Of a stretch of 64,000 nucleotides of DNA, positions 35,726 through 47,588 are shown in pieces (the stretch's first letter is position 1; every line of letters starts with the position of its first letter). A model generated the notes under the pieces. It was given only the letters and a program-made list of their open reading frames with translations, searched no databases and was not told where the DNA came from. The stretch comes from Jacaranda mimosifolia (taxonomy: Eukaryota; Streptophyta; Magnoliopsida; Lamiales; Bignoniaceae). The stretch spans positions 49,820,503 to 49,884,502 of the forward strand of contig CM032117.1 of NCBI GenBank assembly GCA_018894105.1. The letters are read 5' to 3'. A program made the position numbers and the translations under genes.

Positions 35726-36574
35726 AAATTAGAATCCATTCACATATAAAAGCATCGGATCATGGGTGCATAAAATCCAATTCAATTTCTAACATCTCTT
35801 TTCTCATATATATATATATGTGACTCAATGTTCTTGAATCTTACACTCATAAGATATTCAAATATCACATCTTTCCAATTGTACAAAAAAGAAGGCATAA
35901 TAATGAGAAAGTTGTATAAATCATCACCAGACTAATATATTTAATTGATTGTGTACCCAATCTATGTAGTCTCATCGAATCAAACATCTATAAAGCTCTC
36001 AATAAATAGAGCATGCTTGACCCTAATTTATAACTATGTTCATGACTACTCAAGCATAATTCGGCATTATCATTTGATCTGTGAACTATAAAACATGATT
36101 GCATTAAACTTAGTTCCTCGAATTAGCCTCTTATGCAATTCAGCTTAGTTTTGATAGCTTTTCTATACATGCTTTGACAGACCAAATCATCCATACTCGA
36201 GGATAACATACTAACATGGCATCATCAAATTTACACTTTATAACATGATCCAAAATTCCAACGGATACAAGAAATAATATGGGGTCATAAACTGATGAAA
36301 CAGGGACATTCAATCACTTCCTATAAGAGGTTATCTCAAAGTACATGTAGCAATTTTTTGTATGTCATGCCTTAAACATCATAAATACCTAAGCTTAGTT
36401 GGTGTTCTAGTGTCTGACGTGTGCACCACTAGACAATTATTCTCTAAAATGCCTTCTCATATATAATTAGCATATTCAACTAAAACAAATTTAATATTTG
36501 GACATACTTCATAATCAATAAAAAAATAGATCTCATCTTAACATTCATGCTAATTGGAGTTTAAATTATACATA
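35726..36574. other. Intergenic DNA between the copia element and the next transposon
   Basis: AT-rich with a TA microsatellite (35807-35820). No gene is recognised. Confidence 0.45.
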
Positions 36575-38494
36575 GGGCAAATGACATAATTAGTCCCTAA
36601 AGTTTCACTCAAAAATCACTTTAGTCCTCAATCTTTATAACTTCATCTTTTAGTCCTTAAATTTAACATTTCATTTTAGTTTAGTCCTCAAAACAACATT
36701 CCGGTAGTTTTTAGCTGGAAAATTGTCCAACAGTGAGATTTTTAAGGGTAAAATTGTCAACCTAAGATTTTAAATTCCATTTTAGTCCCTCAAGTTCTTT
36801 TCTTTTCTTTTCTTTTTGCAGCCAACAGATCACAAAAGGGGGGAACAAACATGTTTCTTCTTAGAATATAAATCTAATATGTTGAATATTATCTATTTAA
36901 TAAATAATTTTTATGAGGAGAAAGAATTTTTAATAATCATAAAAAAGGTTTGATTAAGGAATTCTTGAAATTCTGGCAATATATATCTTATCGCCTCTTA
37001 TCTTGGCTAATATTCAAAAAATTTATATGTATTTAATTTAAAATAAGTAACCATATTTCCATTTTAAAATTAAAATATTGATAAAAGTACTCACAATATA
37101 TTTGCAAAAGTATGTTAAAATAAACTTCTAACTATATATATGAATTTTAATGTGTTTTATGTAACACATGTTTTTAGCCTCCAATAACAATATCATGCAT
37201 AATATTATGATAATTTTCTATTTATGATATTATATATTTTCTAATTCAACCATGTTTTATATTTACTTGATTATTGTTTTAGTTTTGTAATAATAAAATT
37301 ATAAAAACACTAACAAGATAATATATCGAATTACGTAAAAATTTTAAACAAACTTAAGATTATATTTTATCATCCTCTTAAGTTTGTTATTTTATGATTG
37401 TGTTCATAATTTTTACAACTATATTTATATATATATATATATAATATTAATTTATACAGAATATAGATATAGAAATAGAAAATTTGTTACAATTTTATGG
37501 TCATAAATTTTACACTTTTGAAAGACATAAATTTTAAAATGAAGTAGTTTAATAAATTTAATTAGAAGGATTATCTCTAATGAAATATTAATATAATTTT
37601 CAAAAATTTCAAATGGGAGTTTTTTTTCTTAATTTATTAATGAATAATTTCAACTTTAGTCCCTAAAGTATGTCACTGATTCAATTTTGGTCCCCGTGTT
37701 CTAACATGTTTCACATTGTGTGCCAAGGTTCCTTATTTTTGTTTGATGTGATCCCTCCATCAATTCAGCTATTTAATAGTTACATGCTAATCACGTGACT
37801 CGAAGGCAGTGTTATGCTTTCCCATTCTTCTGAAATCGCTATGTCTTGGACAAAAGGAAAAAAAATATATCCTAGAAATAGAATCCCCAAATCAAGAAAA
37901 ACCCTAGCTTCTAATTGGAATCAATTGCCCTGATTAAATGAAGAAAATGCCACTAATTTAAAGCTATTTGTACTTGGTGTTCAAGATTCTACACCAATTC
38001 GAGCGAAAACGAAGTGGGGGGAGGCATCAACATTAGTTCTGCTATGAATGGCATGAAGGATATACTCAAATCTTAGGAAACCGAATTATGGTGAGTTTTC
38101 TGTTCGCAATCAAAATATTTTCAGTAATGGAGAAAAAAATTTATGTTTAGTGTGGAAAATTTTGCTATTTGTAGTCAAAATATGTAAATGTTGTTTACAA
38201 TCAGAAATTTTTTATGTTTAGTGTTGAAATTTTTTTATGTAAATGTTATTTGTTGTAATTGCATTGCCTAAATTTATTTAAATTCTAAGAGCTATGGTTG
38301 TAAGCTTATTTATTAATTTTAGTTACTGGTTGATGGTTGAGGGTTATATACTAGTTGTGGTTGAGGGGGATATACTAGTTGTGGTTGTTTTGATTTGAAA
38401 GGGATTTGAAAAATATTTATTGTTTATTTTATATTGTAATTTGATTCAATTTTGCATTTGTTGTGTGCATTTTTCTTATTTTTGTTGTTATACA

Positions 38495-39853
38495 GATTTG
38501 ATTGGGGATGACATTTCTTTATTTACTATTAAATTATATCATGGGGGTTTAATAAAAGTAGATCCTATAAGACACTATGAAGGGAGTAACATAGACTACT
38601 TTTATAATGTAGATGTAGATATGTTTGAGATGATTGAACTTAAGGAGTATGTTAAGGAGCTAGGTTATGATAAAGACAAAGTTAGATTTTGCCATTAGTA
38701 TGGGCACAGTTTGTATTTTGGTAGTAAATGTCTTAGTAAAGATGTTGAGGTTTATAATATAGTGAATCATTTACCTAGGGATAGGGTGGTGGAAATATAT
38801 GTAGAACATCTTGACCAAACAGCCGCGCACGGGGATGGGAATGACCAAACACAAGAGGGTGATGAAGTACCAAACACAGGATTGGACTGATATTCCAATC
38901 TAACCTGCATTATCTCCTTCTGAATTTGCTTCTGCTTCTATTTTTTATTCTAATTCTGAATGTGATGATTTTATTGATAGTGATTATGACATGGAGGAGG
39001 ATGAGAAGGATTATAGGTTATTTGATAGGTATGTTGACACAGATGTTGAGTTTGATGGGGTGGGAAAGGGCAAAGGAATGAGTGATGACATGTCTGCTAG
39101 AATGGAAGCTGGGGAAGAAGATGAACTTGAAGATAGTAATAAGTTTGAGAGTGTGATGGGGTCTGATGAAGATAAACTTAATCCTAAGTATCCGAAGTAA
39201 AATCCTAAAACTAAAAATAAGAACCCTAAATTGAAACTAGGTCTTATTTTTAGTTCAAAAAGTGAGGCTAAGTTTGTGATTCAAACACATTACCTTAGGA
39301 GAGGGATGTAGGTTCATTTTCCTAAAAATGATAAAAGAAGGTTGAGGTTAAGTTCCTCTTGAGATGACCTTTGGAGACTCTCAACCCCCTTGTTGATGTT
39401 TGTAGTAGTGTTCCTTCTACTACATATGTCAATATTGGTGGTTCAAGAAAAGAAAAATTGCCTATAAGCTTTAATTGATATATATTCTTAACTATATATA
39501 CTTTTTTTATTATCACTAACAAACTAAAGTTTTGGTTTTTCAGGTTAGAGAGAACTTGTCTGTTAAGATAAAAGGAAATTCAAACAATATATCTTCATTA
39601 AATGTAAGTATCAAACTTTATATTTTTATACTTTTTTATTTTGTTTTGATTTTCTTTTTTTATTCACATGTCAAATGTTACAATTCACAGGTTAGCCAAA
39701 CTTCAAACACGAATAATCCAGTGATTGTGAGAGGTGGTATGAATTTTGTGACGGTTTCTAACCTAAAAGTTGTTGTTGGAGGTTAAAAGAAGATCGAAGA
39801 AAAAGGATGGATCCAAAAAATCTGGAGGAAAAGGGAAGAATTCTAAGGGTTGA
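38495..39853 (+). pseudogene. MULE transposase remnant (PB1-like N-terminus and basic C-terminus; centre deleted)
   Basis: After an acceptor at about 38494, the exon reads LFTIKLYHGGLIKVDP and continues to ELKEYVKELGYDKDKVRF, the PB1-like domain at the front of many plant MULE transposases. A stop follows at 38696, then an acidic region (38991-39200, rich in D/E). A short piece matches the MULE DNA-binding region (SSKSEAKFVIQTHYLRRGM, about 39250-39310). The catalytic core and SWIM zinc finger are absent. After about 39400 only C-terminal style sequence remains: NPVIVRGGMNFVTVSNL, then a lysine-rich tail (KRRSKKKDGSKK) ending at 39853. Internal deletion plus stops make it nonfunctional. Confidence 0.75.
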
Positions 39854-40039
39854 TTAGGTTTGAGTGGATTCTAGTTTATTTTGTAGTAATTTGGTGATGG
39901 ATTGTATGAATTTGTGGATTTTGTTCCAAGATTTGCGATCGGATCGTGTGGAGAAAAATGAACTTGAAGTCTGGACTTACTCTTTTGTTGTGGAATTAGT
40001 TTGCTTTATTTTGAATTGTGATTTAGATCCTTGGTAGTA

Positions 40040-40230
40040 TGAACTTGTTGGTTTCAAATTTTTGGTTCTGTAAAGCATCTATTTTCTATTTTCTGTTTTC
40101 CTTGGCATTTGTTTGTTGTTCTTGCTGTTACGCAACCTGTTTTCTGTTTTCTGTTTTCCTTGGCATTTGTTTGTTGTTCTTGCTACTGCAGCTGCTACAC
40201 AGATCTTGCATAATGAAATTTGGCTACACA
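40040..40230. repeat. Tandem duplication of about 57 bp
   Basis: The block TTTCTGTTTTCCTTGGCATT plus TGTTTGTTGTTCTTGCT occurs at about 40090-40127 and again at about 40147-40184, within the noncoding part of the inner MULE. Confidence 0.75.
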
Positions 40231-40689
40231 GTTCTTGTGGTTATCTTGATGCTGCACAGATTTTAGTTGAGAAATTATGGTGTTTTCGGCATTTAGATTG
40301 TTGCACCCTTTTTCTGTTTTTTTGCTACTGCCACGCTGGCGCATGGTTGGATATGCTAGAACGCATCAATTTTGCTGCTTAGAATTGTTGCTGCCAATTT
40401 ATACAATGAACAGGCTATTGCAATTTGGAATCAATCATTGACCATTGTTTGATGTATTTATCTTCCTTGTTTAAGGAAATTAGTAGGATCGTCTCTTAGT
40501 CTTTAAATATTTAAGGGAAGTAAAATAATAAGCATAAACAAAAAACAATAACAATAAGCATAAAAGTAGGCATTAAACAAGCATTACAAGAACAATTACA
40601 TAAGTTGCAATTTGTTCACATTTTTTCCTATATCGTTATCATTTAACACCAAAAACCTTATCACTATTGCAAATAAACAAACAATAATT

Positions 40690-41170
40690 GCTAATACAAC
40701 TGAAACACAAACTTTTTTCTTCTTCAATTCATCAACTTATTTCTCTAGGAACTTTACTTTGCTCTTCATTTTCCTCAATTCGGCCTCCAATGTTTTCTCC
40801 TTCCTCAAGAATTCATTTAAGTGCTCTTCTAATTTCTTCTTTTTGCCAATCCAGGAATTATTTGTTTAGACCTAGGGCACATTTCAAGGTCCAACCATAT
40901 GAAAACTCCACAATAAACCCTAGTCTGGGGGAAATAAAAAAGAAAAAAAAGGGAAGTATAATTAGCTTGTTAATCACAAATATAAACTAGGTCAAATGAA
41001 AAAAATAAGGATTTACACCATAATTTGGACATGACCAATACCTCCTTCCAGGATTCAAATTTGTCCAACTAGTTTTCAATGGGATTTGATCCCACATTCA
41101 CAATAAACTTATTCCCTTTGTGTAACTCCACTATTGAAACCACTTGAAGAGGAGGAAAATGCTATTTTGT
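40690..41170 (-). pseudogene. GRF-type zinc finger plus coiled coil, broken, inside the MULE
   Basis: On the - strand, YCECGIKSH (about 41105-41080) is followed after a stop/frameshift by KTSWTNLNPGRRYWSCPNYG (about 41075-41020), the N-x-G-R-R-Y/F signature of GRF zinc fingers. After an intron-like gap it continues WLDLEMCPRSKQIIPGLAK (about 40900-40840), the second half of the finger region. Then, after another shift, comes a lysine/glutamate-rich coiled coil (EKTLEAELRKMKSKVKFLEK, about 40800-40745). GRF fingers bind nucleic acid in characterised proteins. Here it may be a second MULE-encoded gene or a passenger. Multiple lesions rule out function. Confidence 0.7.
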
Positions 41171-41977
41171 TGCTAAATAATCAAAGGAAACTAAAACCTA
41201 GCAAATATTTGGGGAGGGGGGGAAGGGAGAGCCTGGCAAATGTAGAGGGAGAGGGGCATAAATCTGGTGAAAAAGTGCTAAAACTTCCTTCCAATTCTTA
41301 GTCGTTAACTATAAAACACTGACTTGACAAAGGGATCACATTAAATGAAAATAAGGAACCTTGGGGATACAATGTGAAACATGTTAAAATATGGGGACCA
41401 AAATTGAAATTGTCCCCTTTTTGTACATAAATAACAATTCATGTTTCTATACACTTTTGAACAATATCTCATAATCTAGATTCCAAGATTAACTTTTCTC
41501 TCGAATTCTGTATTTCAAAAGATATCTATCACTTAATGATCTCAATATTATGCCTTTATTAAGTAACATTAAGTAAGATTATTGAATTCCTTATGATCTC
41601 ACTTAAGAATTCTTTCATTAACCTTTTTTTTTCACTATTATTAAATTCTTTCTCTCCATAAAAATTAATTATTAGATAAACAATATTCAACACATTAGAT
41701 TTGTATTGCGGGAAGGAATATGGCTTGTTTCTGCCTTTCGTGGCCCATTGGTTGGAGGGGAAAAAAACTTGAGGAACTAAAATGGAACTTAAAAACAATT
41801 TTACTCTTAAAAATGTCACAGGTGGACAATTTTTCAGCTAAAAATTGCCTGAATATTGTTTTAAGGACTAAATTGGAACGAAATACTAAGTTTAGGGACT
41901 AAAAGATGAAGTTATGAAAATTGAGGATAAAAGTGATTCTAAAGTGAAACTTTAGGGAATAATTATGTGATTTGCCC

Positions 41978-42619
41978 TTATAATACATATTAACCTTCCT
42001 TACTACTCCAGTACAAAGCTAATCATTCGAACCTCAATTGTATGATATTACCTTTAAGTCTCATCCTACTTGTTATTAATCTACATGGTGATTGGCCATA
42101 TGAGGGGGTTTGACAGTATCAATCAAAGCCTGGTGACATTCACATCTTATCTAGTAACAATCACATGATAAGAACACAACTTTATCTCCTTAACCACAAT
42201 ATATCCCATAACCCATAAAAGTCAAATTTCACATAATCATATACTACTAACATGCTTTTGGAGCATATCTCCTCTGTAAAAGGATAAATAATCATAACAC
42301 TTATAAAAATATGCTCGAGAATAATTTAACTATGAAATAGTTTTGCTAAAGCAATATCTAGTGTAAGTATGTTTTGGTCCTTCAACTATATAATAACCAC
42401 TTAAAGCATGTAACAAGAATCTATTAGCCTCACAAATTTGCACCACAATATGAATGATCTCCCAAAAAAAAAAGTCAGTTAATTGACTAGATATATAGCT
42501 CTAATAATCTTATATCACTCTCTTTACAAATCTAAGAATCTACCTGACGATATCACAATATTAGCATTAAGGATCACTTTGATATCTACTCACATTCTAA
42601 TCACTAGTCGAGTGTATGC
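41978..42619. other. Intergenic DNA between transposons
   Basis: AT-rich sequence, no gene recognised. It ends at the left copy of the hAT target duplication CTAGTGTC (42620-42627). Confidence 0.45.
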
Positions 42620-43332
42620 CTAGTGTCTAGTAAATGGATATTTGAAAATCTGTTTACCATTCACATTTGAATCTATTTATAGGGCTATTATCCGTATCCG
42701 TTTAAAGTGAATATTATCCATATTCGAATAGTAGATATTCGATCCATTTAATATCCACTCCGAATACAAATCCGTTGGATGTATCCGTTTGTATATTCGA
42801 TTATCCATAATTTAATTAAATCCGTTATCCGTATCCAATAAATAATATTTAAAAAATTATTATATATAATATATCTTATTTTTATCTGTTTCAATATGTA
42901 AATAATATTTTAAAAAATATATCATATATAATATATTATTATACATAATAAATTATGTTTATTTTTTCAATATGAAATCTCATAATCTATATATAAAATG
43001 AATATATGTATAAATTAGTAATTAAAGAATTAATAAAAAAAATAGTAGATGAGGATTATGAAGAATCAGTGAATGGTAATAATGATAATTAAACAATATT
43101 AAATAAAAAAGAATTAAAAAATCAATATATGAATGATAAAATTAATCAATATAAAATTATTGTTGCTTTACTTTATAATTAATTTATATTGGTGCATTTT
43201 ATTAATATTAATTAATCATAAAGTGAATCAATAATTAGAAAAAAATTAACTAAATCAAGAATAATTAACTTTTTAATTCTAAAATAAAATGGCAAAATAC
43301 CAAAATTATTAACTAGCTAAAGGGACATTGAA

Positions 43333-43741
43333 AGGGTGTTTGGTTAAACTTATTTAAAATGTCTTATAAGCTCCTACATCTTATAAGATGTTTTTGGAGG
43401 TCTTACATCTTATAAGATGATTTTGGATCTCCTGCATCTTATAAGATATTAGATTTTTAAAAGAAAAAAAATAAGTTCTCGAAGTGTTTAGATAATAAGA
43501 TCTTGGAACTTATAAAGCATTAGTAATGAAAATTTTATAATTAAATGAGATTGTTAAAATCTTAAAAATAAGTTTAAAAGTCATTACTTTCTTAAAAAGT
43601 ACTTATAAGTTTCTAACATCTTATTTTAGGAATTTTATAAGCTATTTTCTTAAAAAAATTACGAAACATTGACATCTTATAAGCTAGTAAACATCTTATA
43701 AAATATTTTGCGGAGCTTATAAACTCACCCAAACAACTTTT
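43333..43741. mobile_element. MITE nested in the hAT-like element
   Basis: The left end GGGTGTTTGGTTAAACTTAT and the right end ATAAACTCACCCAAACAACTT are imperfect inverted repeats of a common plant MITE style. Internally CATCTTATAAGAT is repeated about every 30 bp (43377-43450) and reappears near the right end. No clean target duplication was found. Confidence 0.6.
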
Positions 43742-44339
43742 AAATATTTTACAATATCTAACTATACTCTATACATATAATATAAGATGAATATATCATT
43801 TCATAATTTTATTTTGTAGATTTGTACTATTATTAATTTAGAAAACTAACAAACTTTATCCAAATATAAAAAATAAACTCTAAATCATAAAATCTCACAA
43901 CCCTATAAATTTAAAACCCAAAATATTAATAATAGAGAATATTTTTATTCATTAACATTATTATATATACATATCTAAAACTAAATGTCAATATTCAATA
44001 ATCATCGTAAAAATTAATTTTTTAAAATTATATTAAAATATAATATGCAAAAATATTAAGTATCAAGATATGAATCAGAGTTCTTATAAAATAAATAAAT
44101 AAATAAATAAAAGATATGAATCAGAGTCACATATAACAAACTAGTGAATAATTAAAATTTAAATTTAAAAATTTAAAAATTAAAAAATTAAAAAAATTAA
44201 TTACTATAATTAAATAAAAACTATCAAAACAAAATACAAAAAAATAAAAGATGTAAAAGACAAAATTGACCAAATGTCTAAACCCTAGCGCACAATCCCA
44301 TTTACATTTCAATTTCACTTCCCTCCTACTCACCAACCA

Positions 44340-44510
44340 CCCATTACCAGGTACTCTCTTCTTCTTCCTTTTTTTCTCTTTATATTTTATTTTTTTATTT
44401 TCCTCTACTGTAAGTCGTAACATTCTCATCGTTCTTCCTCTTTTCTTCTTCCTTTTTTTCTCTTTATTTTTTATTTTTCTCAACTGTAAGTCTGTAATGT
44501 TCTCGCCAGC
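44340..44510. repeat. Tandem duplication of about 83 bp, pyrimidine-rich
   Basis: TTCTTCTTCCTTTTTTTCTC followed by TTTAT...CTGTAAGTC occurs twice (about 44358 and about 44441). It precedes the GC-rich island. Confidence 0.65.
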
Positions 44511-44735
44511 AAAAGCGCCAACGAGATGCTCGTCGCGGAGGCCCGTTGGCCTCTGTGATGCCAAAATCAAGAGTCAGCAACAGCTGGCCACAACTCGAGA
44601 GGCTAGGAGATCTGCTGGTTCTCGCGACGAGGCTGGCCTCCCATCATGCTTGCTCTCACAGGGAGGCCAGCTGCTACTGGACTCTCCATCACCGGTGACG
44701 GGAAGGGGCCAGTAGCTGCTGGCCTCCCCACCCCC
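44503..44735. other. GC-rich island inside the hAT-like element
   Basis: About 230 bp of strongly GC-rich sequence amid AT-rich DNA. It contains three related GAGGC-TGGCCTCC blocks and an inverted repeat, 44661-44680 against 44709-44728, with one mismatch. The open frame through it (to 44715) has no recognised protein. It may be a captured host exon or repeat. Confidence 0.5.
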
Positions 44736-46021
44736 TTTTTTTTATTTTTTTATAATTAATAAATTATAGTAATATTTTATTTAATTGCACAGATTTAAAA
44801 TTTTGTACTTTTATACATCAGTTCAAAATAGAGGATAAACAAGAGGTAAGGTAATAATGTTTCCTTGTCTTATGTTACGACTTATGTGTAAAGAAACAAA
44901 AAAGTGAGTTATTAAACAAAAAAGAAAAGCGAGTACCGGAAACACATTGATAATTCCAATTATGCTGATTTGAAGTTAAGATATTCTTCTGAATTTGGAA
45001 GGGTGGCCACTCGACTGGGCCATATTCAATACGCTGTCCTTCTACGGAGACAATTTATAATAGAATTTTCATTAATAGATGTACTAGGATGAACCCGTCT
45101 GATCCGGAGACATTATTTTGTTTAAAGTGTATTATTATAAAACCACTGCTTGTTTATTTTTTAGAGTGTTTTACAGGTAACATTAGCTATAAGAGTATTG
45201 TTTAGCTTTAGGTAGTCTGATAATTTCAGAGGTTTAAAATTTGATAACTTTATGAAATTATTATTTGATGGTAAAGTTGAATTATAATTTTGGTACCTTA
45301 ATGGCTGGCGCTTATTTATGGAAGAAGATTGGGTTTCTAAGATTCAATGGATTTTAGTTGTATTATTTTACGAATTGGGTGGCATTTGGCTGGTGCTTGG
45401 TTGTAATATTAACATTTGAATTTTAATGCTTAGAATTGTATGGTAAATATTCTTATATGTTTGATCTTTTTTTTTTATTTTATTTTTATTGTTCAACAGG
45501 TTTTTGAGGCGTTCAAGCATGTTCATGTTGTAGGACTATATGAAGATTTTTCTTGTATTGGAATAAACTTTGTATTTTGTTTCTTTTGGAGTGTTATATT
45601 ATGTATTGAAGATTGTTACTTCTGTTTGATTCTTGAGGAGATTTGTATGCTTATTTGATATTTGGAGTATGCTAATTTTATTGTTTGTTCGTTGTTTTTT
45701 TTAGATTTTATTATGCTTTTTATTTGATTATTTTTTAATGAAATTTATTAGAAAAAATATGTATTTTATTACAAGTTAACATATTCAAATATTCAAATAT
45801 GCATAAACCGATATTCGGATATTTATAAATGAATAATCTTAATAATTATAATCGGATACGGATATATGCGAATTCGGTTAATATCCGGTAAATACGAATT
45901 CGGATGTTATCAAAAAATATATGTCGGACACGGATATGGATATTATAAAATTTAAACAGATACAGATATGGATACAGTATATCCATACCGTTTAATATCT
46001 GTTTACAGTCCTACTAGTGTC

Positions 46022-47580
46022 CATCAAACTTCCCGTGCACTTGCTTAAACAACACTAGTTAGCGCTTCTTTACTTATTCCATTAAGAGAACATAACCATG
46101 ACCATAAATTACCACGATGTATACATAATCACTTTTAGAGCAAATTCTAGAGTATTCTAAAATAATATCAAATGTCTCGAAACCAAGAATGCATCCAATT
46201 TTTCCTATGTCCATCTTCAAAATAAAGTGAAACTACTATTAAGTGGTGACATCCCCATGTCACTTGTAACCATAACATAATCATCCATGTAAGTACGAGC
46301 AAAATCCTCTCATTTATCTTGACATACTTTTAATGCTATTACTCTACCATCCTTAAGCTTACTAAAGTGATAACCCAACGAAATGATAACAGCACTACCT
46401 GAATGAATTTTCAAGTTACAAACTGAGCTTTCAAGTAGCAACTTTTGTGCTTTTGCCCCATTTCTTGAATTCATTTGACAATCACATAGATCTCTTTATT
46501 CATTTATCATATGAATATTTGTGATTTTATCATCTAGGAAAAACGTAGATGAAGGTGATGATAATGAATAGCACTGGCGAACGAGGCAAATTTCAACACT
46601 TAGGGATAATATTTCATCAAAAATTTTACACCATTTTAAGTATATAAACATTTCTCCTCTTTTTTTTTTTTTTCGAGTTTTACATATATTATCAACTCAT
46701 CTACTTTGTTCTTACCTCTAGAAACCCCATATCCCAATGATCTTGCACCTAGACGAGAAATCAACTAGCTCTTAATAGACTTTACTTTTAGCTATTCAGC
46801 AATCTTTTCCTTCACAACAACTACCCATTAAGCATTAAGCAAATTTTTAAGTTTTAAGTCGATTTATCAACATTTAAACAAGCATTCGTGGAGGGAAAAT
46901 ACTATGTACTTCAACTCCTTGCGAAATTTGAGTCATTTTTTAAGTAAGACACTCTCACTTGATTTAAGATTGCTACTACTATCCCCAGTGATTACTAATT
47001 GACCAGCTTAAAAATATCAGCCCCTCTAGAAAAATAAGCACCTCCTCAAGGACCTTACAACTGGAATAGTTCAAGATTCTTTAATTTAATTTCAATAGAT
47101 GTTCATAAATTCTCTTTATGGATTACATTATGCAACTTAATATTTATTGTTTCTCCAGCATGGTGTCTATATTTTGTGAGAATAATATATTTAAACATAT
47201 TCCATGAATTACAACCATCACATAACTCATAACTGGAGAATCCACTGAAGGCACATAGTCATAATGCTGCGTACAATCAAGATTGTGTCCTCCTCAAATG
47301 AGAAAAAAATTAATTTGCACCATTATCAGTCTAGTCATTCTAAAAATATTTTATTCCTTTCTTTTCACAAGCCTATAGCTGCAAAATACTTAGGATTGTT
47401 ACTTCAATAGATCAACTATTATTTTCCTCAAACATTAGCTCAATCTAATCTAACATGATACTCTCACTTTCTATCAATACATGGGAACTTTATAAGCATG
47501 TCCCAATTCGTTATCAGTTTAACTATTAAAACGGATGGTGGTGAAAGAAAAGAAAATAGAGTGCACCATTTAGGTGCATA
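46022..47580. other. Intergenic DNA, with a possible coding remnant at 46270-46540 (- strand)
   Basis: Mostly AT-rich. On the - strand a frame with two stops reads AQKLLLESSVCNLKIHSG, then YHFSKLKDGRVIALKVCQDK, then after a stop ARTYMDDYVMVTSDMG. It is long enough to look like decayed coding sequence, but I do not recognise the family. The remainder shows nothing I can name. Confidence 0.35.
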
Positions 47581-47588
47581 TATACGAA

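Larger units (their letters stand above)
37642..41419 (+). mobile_element. Inner Mutator-like element (MULE) nested in the outer element
   Basis: Inverted repeats of about 140 bp. The left one contains CAATTTTGGTCCCCGTGTTC, then ACATGTTTCACATTGT, then GTGATCCCTCC. The right one contains GGGATCACATT, ACAATGTGAAACATGT and GGGGACCAAAATTGAAATTG. Outer boundaries are approximate because the first 20-30 bp diverge. It carries a MULE transposase remnant on the + strand and a GRF zinc-finger remnant on the - strand. Confidence 0.78.
36575..41977. mobile_element. Outer element with long terminal inverted repeats (about 400 bp), Mutator-like by style
   Basis: The left end GGGCAAATGACATAATTAGTCCC is the complement of the right end TAATTATGTGATTTGCCC with few changes. 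The complementarity continues for about 400 bp each (36575 to about 36980 and about 41570-41977), including the paired 'AGTCCTTAAATTTAACATTTC'-type and 'GGGACTAAAAGATGAAG' stretches. Flanks (TTATACATA left, TTATAATACATA right) resemble each other but do not give a clean 9-bp duplication. A second inverted-repeat element lies inside, so this shell has no gene of its own that I can assign. Confidence 0.8.
42628..46013. mobile_element. hAT-like DNA transposon, nonautonomous, 8-bp target duplication
   Basis: Flanked by the perfect 8-bp duplication CTAGTGTC (42620-42627 and 46014-46021). The left end TAGTAAATGGATATT and the complement of the right end TAGGACTGTAAACAGATATT match if five bases are missing from the left copy. 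Further in, both ends carry many repeats of ATCCGTATCC / GGATACGGATAT type (42680-42840 and 45840-45990). No hAT transposase is recognised inside. The interior is AT-rich except for a GC island at 44500-44730. Confidence 0.82.

Noticed and set aside
36575..41977. A clean 9-bp target duplication for the outer element
   Set aside because: Flanks TTATACATA and TTATAATAC are similar but not equal; I do not claim a duplication.
44127..44715. Frames of 147 and 149 codons on opposite strands
   Set aside because: Driven by a duplicated pyrimidine tract followed by the GC island; hydrophobic poly-Phe/Leu content is a composition artefact and no family is recognised.
46290..46330. YMDD string as proof of a retroelement reverse transcriptase
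   Set aside because: Neighbouring residues do not match copia or gypsy RT blocks, so I kept it only as an unidentified remnant.
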